A DNA stretch of 64,000 nt, from contig CACIRJ010000001.1 of assembly GCA_902588975.1 (NCBI GenBank), positions 1-64,000 of the forward strand. The letters run 5' to 3'. The stretch comes from an uncultured Pelagibacteraceae bacterium. GTDB lineage: Bacteria; Pseudomonadota; Alphaproteobacteria; Pelagibacterales; Pelagibacteraceae. Positions 44,002 to 52,070 of the stretch are shown in pieces (position 1 is the stretch's first letter; each line of letters begins with the position of its first letter). The notes beneath the pieces were generated by a model. The model ran no database searches and had not been told where the DNA came from. It saw only the letters and a list, made by a program, of their open reading frames with translations. The position numbers were made by a program, and so were the translations under genes.

Positions 44002-45294
44002 GTGTATTTATATACTAAACTTCAAAATTTAAAAAAACCAATTAGAGTTGCTTTTGTTGGCTGTGGGAAATTTGTTTCAATGTTTCTCGCCCAATATAAT
44101 CAATTAAACAAAATCATTTTAGATTCAATCATAGAGCTTGATATTGAGAGAGCAAAAAAAAATTGTTTAAATAGTGGATTATCTAGTGAAACTATACAAA
44201 AGATTAATTTCGCAGATAATTTAGACAAAGTTTTTAACAGAGAAATTGATGTATTTATTGAAGCTACAGGCAACCCTATAGCAGGCACATTACATGCAAA
44301 GAAAATCATAGAAAGTAAAAAGCATGTAATAATGGTTAATGTTGAGGCAGATGTTTTATGTGGAAAGTATTTGTCTGATTTAGCTAAAAAGAACAACGTT
44401 ATCTGTTCAATGGCTTATGGTGATCAGCCATCATTAATATTAGAACAAATTGAATGGGCAAAATTAAATGGTTTTGAAGTTATATGTGCAGGAAAAGGAA
44501 CAAAATATCATCCATCTTTTGAATATTCGACACCAGAAACCGTCTGGGGTCACTACGGATTAACTAAAGAAAGAGCTGAAAATGAATCTGGAATGAACCC
44601 TAAAATGTTTAATAGTTTTTTATGTGGAGATAAATCATCAATAGAAATGTGTGCTGTTAGCAATGCTACAGACTTAAAATGCCCAAATAGTGGATTAACA
44701 TATCCTCCAATCGGAGTTTATGACATTGCTAAAAAACTAATCCCGAAATCTGAAGGAGGTTTATTAGATTATTCTGGTCAAGTAGAAGTTATTTCAAGTA
44801 TAGATTTAGATAAAAAAGATATTTCAAATGATCTTAGATGGGGAGTTTATATTGTTATTAAAGCTCAAAATGAGTATGTGAAAAACTGTTTTAAAGATTA
44901 TGGAATGGTAACTGACTCTTCCGGAAGTTATTCAGCTATTTGGAGGCCTTATCATTATATTGGATTAGAATTAGCTCAATCAATCTATTCCATAATGCTT
45001 GATAATAAGGCCACAGGTCATACAAAAAATTTTAATGCTGAGATAGCTAGTGTCGCAAAAAAAGATTTAAAGGCAGGACAAAAACTTGATGGGGAAGGGG
45101 GTTATTGTGCAAGGGGAAGGTTGATTTCATCTAAAAAATCTAAACAAGAAAGAATTTTACCTATGGGTTATACTGATAATGCTACTTTAAAAAAAGACAT
45201 CAAGAAAGATGAATTTATAAGTTTAGATGATGTTGAGCTTAATTTGCAAAAAGAAATAATTGAAGCTAGAGAATATCAATACAATCTAATATAG
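44002..45294 (+). CDS. NAD(P)-dependent oxidoreductase with SAF domain
   Basis: A 430-residue protein starting with GTG, 4 nt after azlD. The N-terminal Rossmann fold has IRVAFVGCGKFVSMFLAQ and FIEATGNPIAGTLHAKKIIE (homoserine-dehydrogenase-like). The middle is a catalytic domain with MAYGDQPSLILEQIEWAKLN, and the C-terminal SAF-like domain carries VAKKDLKAGQKLDGEGGYCA. This combination is seen in a broad family that includes sugar and hydroxyacid dehydrogenases. The substrate is unknown. Confidence 0.83.
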   Translation: MYLYTKLQNLKKPIRVAFVGCGKFVSMFLAQYNQLNKIILDSIIELDIERAKKNCLNSGLSSETIQKINFADNLDKVFNREIDVFIEATGNPIAGTLHAKKIIESKKHVIMVNVEADVLCGKYLSDLAKKNNVICSMAYGDQPSLILEQIEWAKLNGFEVICAGKGTKYHPSFEYSTPETVWGHYGLTKERAENESGMNPKMFNSFLCGDKSSIEMCAVSNATDLKCPNSGLTYPPIGVYDIAKKLIPKSEGGLLDYSGQVEVISSIDLDKKDISNDLRWGVYIVIKAQNEYVKNCFKDYGMVTDSSGSYSAIWRPYHYIGLELAQSIYSIMLDNKATGHTKNFNAEIASVAKKDLKAGQKLDGEGGYCARGRLISSKKSKQERILPMGYTDNATLKKDIKKDEFISLDDVELNLQKEIIEAREYQYNLI

Positions 45295-45728
45295 TGAGTT
45301 ATATAACTCTTTTTGTCATTTCTTTTTTAGCAGCTACTATTTTACCCTTATCATCAGAAATTACGCTTGCAGGACTTACGGCCATTGAATCTAATAATAA
45401 TTTCATATTACTGCTTGTGGCAAGCTTGGGTAACATACTTGGTTCATCTTTTAATTGGGTTTTGGGAATTTATTCTAGAAAATTTGAGTCCAAAAAATGG
45501 TTTCCATTTAATCAAAAGCAAATGAAGCGATCTTCCAAATGGTTTTTGAAGTATGGTAAATGGTCTTTATTGTTTGCTTGGTTGCCTATAGTTGGAGATC
45601 CGCTAACTTTTATTGCGGGTACTATGCGAATTAGTTTCTTAAATTTTTTAGTCCTGGTTGCTATAGGGAAAGTGGCGCGTTATGTTATTGTTATTGCAGT
45701 GACAAATTGGTCTTTAAACCTATTTTAA
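45294..45728 (+). CDS. YqaA/DedA-like inner membrane protein
   Basis: A 144-residue protein with about four membrane helices, starting with GTG in the stop of the oxidoreductase gene (TAGTG). LPLSSEITLAGLTA and GNILGSSFNWVLGI with the central FAWLPIVGDPLTFIAGTMR match the YqaA branch of the DedA (SNARE-associated) family. Such proteins may move lipids or maintain membrane homeostasis; the specific function is unknown. Confidence 0.88.
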   Translation: MSYITLFVISFLAATILPLSSEITLAGLTAIESNNNFILLLVASLGNILGSSFNWVLGIYSRKFESKKWFPFNQKQMKRSSKWFLKYGKWSLLFAWLPIVGDPLTFIAGTMRISFLNFLVLVAIGKVARYVIVIAVTNWSLNLF

Positions 45729-45738
45729 AATCATTCAT

Positions 45739-45757
45739 CTGCATTTTGGTGCAGTTT
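45739..45757 (+). terminator. Weak hairpin after the YqaA-like gene
   Basis: CTGCA (45739-45743) pairs with TGCAG (45750-45754), followed by TTT. The stem is short and the T-run is weak, so it may not terminate. The rest of the 176-nt gap before tRNA-Leu (45729-45904) shows no ORF or other element I can support. Confidence 0.3.
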
Positions 45758-45904
45758 AAAAAAAATATCAACTAAAGTTTAATTGAAATATTATCCTATA
45801 GATTATGAGACAACCAGAGCATAGGGAGATAGAATAAAAAAAATTTACTTATTAATCTTGTTCAACTATAAATATTAGCATAAATACTCATGAAAATAAC
45901 TCAT

Positions 45905-45990
45905 GCCCTCGTGGTGAAATTGGTAGACACAAAGGACTTAAAATCCTTGCCCTTTTGGGAGTGCCAGTTCGAGTCTGGCCGAGGGCACCA
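45905..45990 (+). tRNA. tRNA-Leu (anticodon UAA), CCA encoded
   Basis: The 7-bp acceptor stem GCCCTCG/CGAGGGC (with A as discriminator), the long variable arm of a class II tRNA, the anticodon loop CTTAAAA with TAA and the T-loop TTCGAGT are all visible; CCA occupies 45988-45990. It reads UUA (and UUG by wobble) codons. The nadK start codon lies 3 nt after the CCA. Confidence 0.98.
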
Positions 45991-45993
45991 CTA

Positions 45994-46764
45994 ATGGTTA
46001 ATCCTTTTTTAGTTTATGACAAAAATTCTAGATCATCTAAAATTAAAAATGCAGTCTTAAAAAGAATAAAGACATATTCTTTGTCAAAATCTAATTTAAT
46101 AATTGTGATAGGTGGAGATGGTTTTATGCTCGAAACATTAAAAAAATATAATAAATACAAAAAACCTTTTTATGGAATAAATTCGGGAAACTATGGTTTC
46201 CTCATGAATAAATTTTCTGAAAAAACAAACTATAAAAATTTAATTAAAGGAAGATTAGTCTCAATATCTCCATTAGAGATGAGTGTAAAAAATAAATCAA
46301 ATATTATAAAAAAATGTATTGCAATTAACGAAATCTCAGTTCTAAGACAAAGTAGACAAACTGCATCATTAACGATTTCAAATGGTAAAAAACAAATTAT
46401 AAAACATTTAATTTCTGATGGTGTCTTGGTATCAACACCTGCAGGTAGCACAGCTTATAACCTTTCTGTTCATGGTCCTATTCTTAGTATAGATTCAAAT
46501 AAGTTATCTATAAGTCCTATTAGTGCTTTCAGACCTAGGAGATGGAAAGGAAAAATAGTTAGTGATAAATCTAAAATCACAATTAAGAATTTAAATTATA
46601 TAAAGAGACCCATAAGTGCTGTTGCTGACAATATTGAGGTAAGAAATGCAAAATCAATATCAATTAAAACTAACAAAAAAATTAAATTTAATTTAATTTT
46701 TGATAAAAACAGAAGTCTTCAAAAAAAAATTAAAATTGAACAGTTGAGAAATGAAATAAATTAA
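45994..46764 (+). CDS. nadK: NAD kinase
   Basis: The 256 residues carry the NAD kinase motifs LIIVIGGDGFMLETL (GGDG, near residue 35), YGINSGNYGFLMN and STPAGSTAYNLSVHGPIL. It phosphorylates NAD to NADP. The ATG at 45994 is the first in-frame start outside the tRNA; an earlier in-frame ATG (45955) lies inside tRNA-Leu and is rejected. Because the start is 3 nt after the tRNA, a normal ribosome-binding site is impossible, so translation may be leaderless after tRNA 3' processing or start inside the tRNA precursor. The stop codon abuts the 3' end of the inverted tRNA-Thr. Confidence 0.93.
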   Translation: MVNPFLVYDKNSRSSKIKNAVLKRIKTYSLSKSNLIIVIGGDGFMLETLKKYNKYKKPFYGINSGNYGFLMNKFSEKTNYKNLIKGRLVSISPLEMSVKNKSNIIKKCIAINEISVLRQSRQTASLTISNGKKQIIKHLISDGVLVSTPAGSTAYNLSVHGPILSIDSNKLSISPISAFRPRRWKGKIVSDKSKITIKNLNYIKRPISAVADNIEVRNAKSISIKTNKKIKFNLIFDKNRSLQKKIKIEQLRNEIN

Positions 46765-46840
46765 TGGTGCCCCCGCACGGACTCGAACCGCGGACCTATT
46801 GATTACAAATCAATTGCTCTACCAGCTGAGCTACAAGGGC
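46765..46840 (-). tRNA. tRNA-Thr (anticodon UGU), CCA encoded
   Basis: On the minus strand the acceptor stem GCCCTTG (46834-46840) pairs with CGGGGGC near the 3' end (including G-T pairs). The anticodon loop is TTTGTAA (TGT) and the T-loop is TTCGAGT; CCA is at 46765-46767. It lies 33 nt downstream of rlmB on the same strand and may be cut from that transcript. Its 3' end touches the nadK stop codon. Confidence 0.97.
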
Positions 46841-46873
46841 ATTGATGATTTTGTATTACGATTTTTAATATTA

Positions 46874-47617
46874 TCAAGTTTTATTTTTATATTGATTTAT
46901 ATGATGAAAAACTATTGCAGCACTATTAGATATATTCAAACTCTCAATATTTTTGTTTATATCTATCTTTACAGAAAAATCTGTATATTTTTTTGTATGT
47001 TCTCGCATACCAAATCCTTCAGAACCAAATAATAAAATATTATTTCCATTCCATTTCATTTCGTTAAAGTTTTTTTCAGAACTTGCTTCAAAACCATAAA
47101 TCCAAAAATTTTTTTCCCTCAGGAATTTAAGAGTTGTATTTATATTTGATACCTCGAATATATTTATGTGTTCCATACATCCGCTTGCAGATTTATACAT
47201 CAGTTTACTTTCTGATGGAAAATGTCTTTCTTTAATAATTATTCCATCAATATTAAATGATGCAGCACTTCTAATTATAGAGCCTATATTTCTAGGATCT
47301 GTTACTTCGTCTAAACAAGCAAAGGTTAAATAGTTATTTATTTTAATAAAATCTTTTAAATTTTTTTTTTCAAAATGCTCTATTTCAGCGACATATCCTT
47401 GATGTGTAATTCCATCTTTCGAACAATATTTATCAAGTTCTTTCCGTGTTTTGTAATAAATTTTTAAATCTTTAAGAAGATTTATTCTTGAACTTACTCT
47501 GTGAATGTTTTTTTTACTTTCTTCAGTAAGAAAAATTTTCAAAACTTTTCTTCTGGGATTTTTTAATGCTTCTATAACCGCATGTTTTCCAACTATAAAA
47601 AAAGACGACTTGTTCAT
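46874..47617 (-). CDS. rlmB: 23S rRNA (guanosine-2'-O)-methyltransferase RlmB-like
   Basis: A 247-residue SPOUT enzyme when started at the ATG at 47615-47617 (MNKSSFFIVGKHAVIEAL is the family's usual start; the frame extends 37 codons further upstream but without family-like sequence). DEVTDPRNIGSIIRSAASF, LLFGSEGFGMREH and SLNISNSAAIVFHH form the SAM knot. It methylates G2251 in E. coli 23S rRNA; TrmH-type alternatives are possible. Confidence 0.9.
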   Translation of the reverse strand: MNKSSFFIVGKHAVIEALKNPRRKVLKIFLTEESKKNIHRVSSRINLLKDLKIYYKTRKELDKYCSKDGITHQGYVAEIEHFEKKNLKDFIKINNYLTFACLDEVTDPRNIGSIIRSAASFNIDGIIIKERHFPSESKLMYKSASGCMEHINIFEVSNINTTLKFLREKNFWIYGFEASSEKNFNEMKWNGNNILLFGSEGFGMREHTKKYTDFSVKIDINKNIESLNISNSAAIVFHHINQYKNKT

Positions 47618-47756
47618 AATATTTGTTGAATTTACACTATTTTTTGAGCTATTTTCCTTTATTTCACGTATTGCATTTGTACAATAAAAATATATAAAAC
47701 GCATGTTGTTTAAAGCTTTATTGAACATGGGGTGCTTCCCCCTAAAAATTTATTAA

Positions 47757-47842
<86 letters not shown>

Positions 47843-47883
47843 TTCAATAATTTTTTTTATGACTTGGAGTGTACTTGGGTGTT

Positions 47884-47957
47884 GCGGGTGTAGTTCAATG
47901 GTAGAACGCTAGCCTTCCAAGCTGGATGTAAGGGTTCGATTCCCTTTACCCGCTCCA
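47884..47957 (+). tRNA. tRNA-Gly (anticodon UCC), CCA encoded
   Basis: GCGGGTG pairs with TACCCGC, the loop CTTCCAA gives TCC, the T-loop is TTCGATT and CCA is at 47955-47957. It lies 41 nt after tRNA-Tyr and 41 nt before tuf. Confidence 0.98.
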
Positions 47958-47998
47958 TAAAATTAAAATATGAAAATAATAAATGAGGTAAATAAGTA

Positions 47999-49189
47999 AT
48001 GTCAAAAGAAAAGTTCGTAAGAAATAAACCGCACTGTAATATTGGTACCATAGGTCACGTCGATCATGGTAAAACAACATTAACTGCTGCGATCACAAAA
48101 GTATTAGCTGAGACAGGAGGTGCGCAATTTACTGCTTATGATCAAATCGATAAAGCTCCTGAAGAAAAAGAGAGAGGAATTACAATTTCAACTGCTCACG
48201 TAGAATATGAAACAGAGAAAAGACACTATGCACACGTAGATTGTCCAGGACACGCAGATTATGTAAAAAATATGATTACAGGTGCTGCACAAATGGATGG
48301 CGCAATTTTAGTTGTAAATGCTGCAGATGGCCCAATGCCTCAAACAAGAGAACATATTCTTTTAGCAAGACAAGTTGGTGTTCCAGCTATAGTTGTTTAC
48401 TTAAATAAAGTTGATCAAGTTGACGATAAAGAAATGATTGAGCTTGTTGAAGAGGAAATAAAAGATTTGCTAACTTCATATAAATTTCCAGGTGATAAAA
48501 CTCCAATTATCAAAGGTTCAGCATTAGCTGCTGTGGAAGGTAGAGATGATGAAATTGGAAAAAATTCTATCATGGAACTTATGAAATCTGTTGATGAATT
48601 TATCCCTCAACCAGATAGACCGAAAGATAAAGATTTCTTGATGCCGGTTGAAGATGTCTTCTCAATTTCAGGAAGAGGTACAGTTGTTACAGGAAGAGTA
48701 GAGTCTGGAGTAATTAAAACTGGTGATGAAATAGAAATTGTTGGAATAAGGGAAACAAAAAAAACAGTCTGTACTGGTGTAGAAATGTTTAGAAAACTAT
48801 TAGATTCAGGTGAAGCAGGTGATAACATTGGAGCGCTTTTAAGAGGTGTTGAAAGAACTGATGTTGAAAGGGGTCAAGTATTATGTAAGCCTAGCTCAAT
48901 AACTCCACACACTAAATTCGAAGCCCAAGCATATGTATTGAAAAAAGAAGAGGGTGGAAGACACACTCCTTTTTTTACAAAATATAGACCTCAGTTTTAT
49001 TTCAGAACAACAGATGTAACAGGTGAAGTAGAATTACCAGCTGGTACAGAGATGGTTATGCCAGGAGATGATGCTAAATTTACAGTAAAATTAATTACAC
49101 CAATTGCGATGGCTGAAAAGTTAAACTTCGCTATCAGAGAAGGTGGTAGAACAGTAGGAGCTGGAGTAGTAACAAAGATTATAGAGTAA
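47999..49189 (+). CDS. tuf: Elongation factor Tu
   Basis: A 396-residue translation GTPase with [17 protein letters not shown] (P-loop, residues 16-32), [14 protein letters not shown] (switch I), [15 protein letters not shown] and SALAAVEG motifs, followed by domains II and III to the end. It delivers aminoacyl-tRNA to the ribosome. It lies after tRNA-Tyr and tRNA-Gly and before tRNA-Trp and secE. The str cluster (rpsL-rpsG-fusA) in this window has no second tuf. Confidence 0.98.
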   Translation: MSKEKFVRNKPHCNIGTIGHVDHGKTTLTAAITKVLAETGGAQFTAYDQIDKAPEEKERGITISTAHVEYETEKRHYAHVDCPGHADYVKNMITGAAQMDGAILVVNAADGPMPQTREHILLARQVGVPAIVVYLNKVDQVDDKEMIELVEEEIKDLLTSYKFPGDKTPIIKGSALAAVEGRDDEIGKNSIMELMKSVDEFIPQPDRPKDKDFLMPVEDVFSISGRGTVVTGRVESGVIKTGDEIEIVGIRETKKTVCTGVEMFRKLLDSGEAGDNIGALLRGVERTDVERGQVLCKPSSITPHTKFEAQAYVLKKEEGGRHTPFFTKYRPQFYFRTTDVTGEVELPAGTEMVMPGDDAKFTVKLITPIAMAEKLNFAIREGGRTVGAGVVTKIIE

Positions 49190-49196
49190 ACTCCAT

Positions 49197-49272
49197 AGGA
49201 GTGTAGCTCAATTGGTAGAGCGCCGGTCTCCAAAACCGGAGGTTGGGGGTTCGATTCCCTCCGCTCCTGCCA
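49197..49272 (+). tRNA. tRNA-Trp (anticodon CCA), CCA encoded
   Basis: AGGAGTG pairs with CGCTCCT, the loop CTCCAAA holds the anticodon CCA, and the T-loop is TTCGATT; the 3' CCA is at 49270-49272. It lies 7 nt after tuf and 10 nt before secE, the usual location in many bacteria. Confidence 0.98.
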
Positions 49273-49282
49273 TATTAAAATT

Positions 49283-49474
49283 ATGAAGAACCCACTAAAA
49301 TTTATACAAGATGTAAAGCAAGAAGCCTTTAAGGTCACTTGGCCAACTGGAAAAGAAGTAATCCAAGGATCGTTAATGGTTGTCGCTATGGCTATTGTAG
49401 CAGCTTTATTTTTTCTTTTATTAGATCAAGTTCTTCAATTTTTTTTAGAATTAGTATTAAAGGTTAATCTGTAA
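49283..49474 (+). CDS. secE: Preprotein translocase subunit SecE
   Basis: A 63-residue protein with the conserved amphipathic helix FIQDVKQEAFKVTWPTGKEV and a single C-terminal membrane segment. It is the essential clamp of the SecYEG channel. It starts 10 nt after tRNA-Trp and overlaps nusG by 1 nt. Confidence 0.94.
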   Translation: MKNPLKFIQDVKQEAFKVTWPTGKEVIQGSLMVVAMAIVAALFFLLLDQVLQFFLELVLKVNL

Positions 49475-50004
49475 TGAAAAATTGGTATATTGTACAATCT
49501 CATTCAAGCTTTGAAAATAAAGTTGCTCAGGAAATAAAGGAGGAAGCAACAAAAGCAAATTTATCAGATAAAATTGAGGAAATCATTGTTCCTACACATG
49601 ATATAACAGAGGTTAAAAGAGGAAAGAGAGTTCAAAGAAAAAAAAAATACTTTCCTGGTTATGTATTATTAAAAAGTGAAATGGACAATACAATTTATCA
49701 CATGATTAAAAATCTAAAAAAAGTTAGTGGATTTTTAGGAACAAAAGGAACACCAATACCTGTTTCTGAAAAGGAGATTGAAAAAATTCTTGGTCAAATT
49801 AAGGATGGAGTTGTACAACCTAAATCAGGTGTCGAATACAATGTGGGAGAAAAAGTTCAAGTTATAGATGGTCCGTTTGCATCCTTCAGTGGGTTAGTTG
49901 AGGATATAGATGAAGATAAATTGCGATTGAAAGTATCCGTATCTATTTTTGGAAGACCAACACCAGTTGATTTAGAATATAGTCAAGTTGAAAAGGCAAG
50001 CTAA
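49474..50004 (+). CDS. nusG: Transcription termination/antitermination factor NusG
   Basis: A 176-residue protein with the NGN domain ([35 protein letters not shown]) and a C-terminal KOW domain ([20 protein letters not shown]). It binds RNA polymerase and couples it to ribosomes or Rho. It overlaps secE and rplK by 1 nt each. Confidence 0.96.
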   Translation: MKNWYIVQSHSSFENKVAQEIKEEATKANLSDKIEEIIVPTHDITEVKRGKRVQRKKKYFPGYVLLKSEMDNTIYHMIKNLKKVSGFLGTKGTPIPVSEKEIEKILGQIKDGVVQPKSGVEYNVGEKVQVIDGPFASFSGLVEDIDEDKLRLKVSVSIFGRPTPVDLEYSQVEKAS

Positions 50005-50432
50005 TGGCAAAAAAAGAAATAAGTGGATATATAAAATTACAAATAAATGGAGGCCAAGCAAACCCAGCTCCTCCTGTTGGACCAGCTTTAGGTCAAAGAG
50101 GAATAAATATAATGGATTTTTGTAAAGCCTTTAATGAAAAAACAAAATCATTTGCAGGTAAACCTGTGCCAGTTATTATCACGGTATATAAAGACAAAAA
50201 ATTTGATTTTATAATTAAATCACCTCCAGCTTCTCATTTTATAAAAGAGGCAGTAAAATTAAAAAGTGGATCAAAAGAACCTGGTAGAAATATTGTTGCA
50301 AAAATTTCAAAAAAACAATTAAAAGAAATTGCTGAAAAGAAAATGGCAGATTTAAATGCTCATGATGTTGATGAAGCTGCGAAAATTATTGCTGGTTCTG
50401 CAAGATCTATGGGTATTGAGGTAGTAGAATAA
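50004..50432 (+). CDS. rplK: 50S ribosomal protein L11
   Basis: A 142-residue L11: [20 protein letters not shown] at the N-terminus, [17 protein letters not shown], and the C-terminal RNA-binding end [11 protein letters not shown]. It binds the GTPase-associated region of 23S rRNA. It overlaps nusG and rplA, leaving no leader for the L1 autoregulatory site known in E. coli. Confidence 0.97.
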   Translation: MAKKEISGYIKLQINGGQANPAPPVGPALGQRGINIMDFCKAFNEKTKSFAGKPVPVIITVYKDKKFDFIIKSPPASHFIKEAVKLKSGSKEPGRNIVAKISKKQLKEIAEKKMADLNAHDVDEAAKIIAGSARSMGIEVVE

Positions 50433-51121
50433 TGTCATCAAAAAGATATAAAAAATTACCAGAAAAAACTAGAGATTTACAATCTTCATCTGTGGATAAA
50501 TTAATTCCTATTTTAAAACAGAATTGTACAACAAAGTTTGATGAATCTTTAGACTTAAGTTTACAGATTAATAATAAGCAAAAGAAAAGTGAGATCAATA
50601 TTAGAACAGTTATTAATTTACCTGGTGGAAGTTTGAAAAGAGTAAAAGTTGGTGTTGTTTGTGAAGAAAATAAATTACAAGAAGCAAGAGATGCAGGAGC
50701 TGAAGTTGTTGGCGGCGATGAACTTATAGAAGAAATTAAGTCAGGTAATATAAATTTTGAAAAACTAATATGTACCCCTGGTATGATGATCAAACTTTCA
50801 AAATTAGGAAAAGTTCTTGGTCCCAAAGGACTAATGCCAAATCCGAAATTAGGGTCAGTTACTAACGATGTAAAAAAAGCTATAAATGATGCAAAATCTG
50901 GTCAAGTTGAAATAAGAAATGATAAAGATGGAAATATAGGTGTGAGCATAGGAAATAAATCTTTTGCAGATGACAAATTGATAAAGAATTTTAATGCAGT
51001 AATCGATGCATTGGAGAAAGAAAAGTCAAATAATCCAATTAAGGGAGATTTGATCAAACAAGCATTCTTAACCTCAACGATGGGTGTTTCATACAAAATC
51101 AAATTAGATAAGAATATATAG
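50432..51121 (+). CDS. rplA: 50S ribosomal protein L1
   Basis: A 229-residue L1 with FDESLDLSLQINNKQKKSEI near residue 36, CTPGMMIKLSKLGKVLGPKG near residue 112 and GLMPNPKLGSVT. It forms the L1 stalk and in E. coli represses its own operon. It overlaps rplK by 1 nt, and rplJ starts 2 nt after it. Confidence 0.97.
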   Translation: MSSKRYKKLPEKTRDLQSSSVDKLIPILKQNCTTKFDESLDLSLQINNKQKKSEINIRTVINLPGGSLKRVKVGVVCEENKLQEARDAGAEVVGGDELIEEIKSGNINFEKLICTPGMMIKLSKLGKVLGPKGLMPNPKLGSVTNDVKKAINDAKSGQVEIRNDKDGNIGVSIGNKSFADDKLIKNFNAVIDALEKEKSNNPIKGDLIKQAFLTSTMGVSYKIKLDKNI

Positions 51122-51123
51122 CT

Positions 51124-51633
51124 ATGATGAACAAGGAACAAAAGAAACAGTATATATCTGATATGACAAATCAGTTCGAAAAGTCTGAAGCTGTAATTGT
51201 GACTCATTATCAAGGTTTAACTATGAACCAACTTGATGACCTGAGGGCCAAAATGAGAGAACATGGCATAAAGTTTAAGATTACAAATAATAGGATAACA
51301 AAATTGGCTCTAGAAAAAACAAGATGTAAAGATTTATCAAATCTATTTTCTGGTCCTACTGCTGTTGCTTTATCTGAAGATGCAATAACTTCTGCAAAAA
51401 TATTAACAAATTTCTCAAAAGAAAATGAAAATTTAAAGATTCTAGGTGGAATCATGGGTTCTGATATTTTAGACGTTGCTGGCGTCAAAAATGTAGCTAC
51501 TTTGCCTTCATTGGATGAGGCCAGAGCCAAAATTGTAGGAATATTGAGATCTCCAGCACAAAAAATAGCAAGTATTTTACTTGCGCCGGCGTCAAAAATC
51601 GCTATTTTAGCGCTCGAAAAATCAAAAAAATAA
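51124..51633 (+). CDS. rplJ: 50S ribosomal protein L10
   Basis: A 169-residue L10: an N-terminal DMTNQFEKSEAVIVTHYQGL, then KFKITNNRITKLALEKTRC, and a C-terminal helix that binds L7/L12 dimers. Two ATGs in tandem (51124 and 51127) are possible starts. With only 2 nt after rplA, the folded L10 leader known from many bacteria is absent. Confidence 0.95.
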   Translation: MMNKEQKKQYISDMTNQFEKSEAVIVTHYQGLTMNQLDDLRAKMREHGIKFKITNNRITKLALEKTRCKDLSNLFSGPTAVALSEDAITSAKILTNFSKENENLKILGGIMGSDILDVAGVKNVATLPSLDEARAKIVGILRSPAQKIASILLAPASKIAILALEKSKK

Positions 51634-51651
51634 CCAGGGACAAGATTTAAC

Positions 51652-52023
51652 ATGGCTGACTTAAATAAAATTATAGATGACTTATCAAGTTTAACTGTTG
51701 TAGAAGCAGCTGAACTTTCAAAACAACTAGAAGAAAAATGGGGAGTAACTGCAGCAGCAGCTGTAGCGGCAGCACCAGCAGCAGCAGGTGGAGCAGCACC
51801 AGCAGAAGAAAAAGATGAATTTACGATTATGCTTACTGCAGCTGGGGATAAAAAAATTAATGTTATAAAAGAGGTTAGAGCTATTACAGCTTTAGGACTT
51901 AAAGAAGCAAAAGATTTAGTTGAAGGTGCACCAAAGGAAGTCAAATCAGGTGTAAATAAAAAAGAGGCAGAAGAGATTAAGCAAAAACTCGAAGCAGCTG
52001 GCGCAAAAGTAGAACTAAAATAA
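51652..52023 (+). CDS. rplL: 50S ribosomal protein L7/L12
   Basis: A 123-residue stalk protein with N-terminal dimerisation domain ([20 protein letters not shown]), the alanine-rich hinge ([19 protein letters not shown]) and the C-terminal factor-binding domain ([20 protein letters not shown]). It recruits translation GTPases. A hairpin follows before rpoB. Confidence 0.97.
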   Translation: MADLNKIIDDLSSLTVVEAAELSKQLEEKWGVTAAAAVAAAPAAAGGAAPAEEKDEFTIMLTAAGDKKINVIKEVRAITALGLKEAKDLVEGAPKEVKSGVNKKEAEEIKQKLEAAGAKVELK

Positions 52024-52039
52024 ATTAGATAGGATTTTT

Positions 52040-52063
52040 ACTGGTTAAATTTTTTTAATCAGT
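52040..52063 (+). promoter_or_regulatory. Hairpin between rplL and rpoB
   Basis: ACTGGTTAAA (52040-52049) pairs with TTTAATCAGT (52054-52063), ten base pairs with one G-T, closed by a TTTT loop. There is no T-run, so it is not a standard terminator. In E. coli the same gap holds an attenuator and an RNase III site, so a processing or expression-tuning role is plausible here. Confidence 0.5.
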
Positions 52064-52070
52064 TGTATAG

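Noticed and set aside
45955-45993. Upstream in-frame start for nadK inside tRNA-Leu
   Set aside because: It would translate tRNA sequence into a non-family N-terminus. The ATG at 45994 gives a normal NAD kinase start.
47729-47743. GGGG-TGCTT-CCCC inverted repeat upstream of tRNA-Tyr as a terminator or operator
   Set aside because: There is no T-run on either strand, the stem is 4 bp, and no clear factor site is known. It may lie between weak promoter hexamers, but I cannot support it as a feature.
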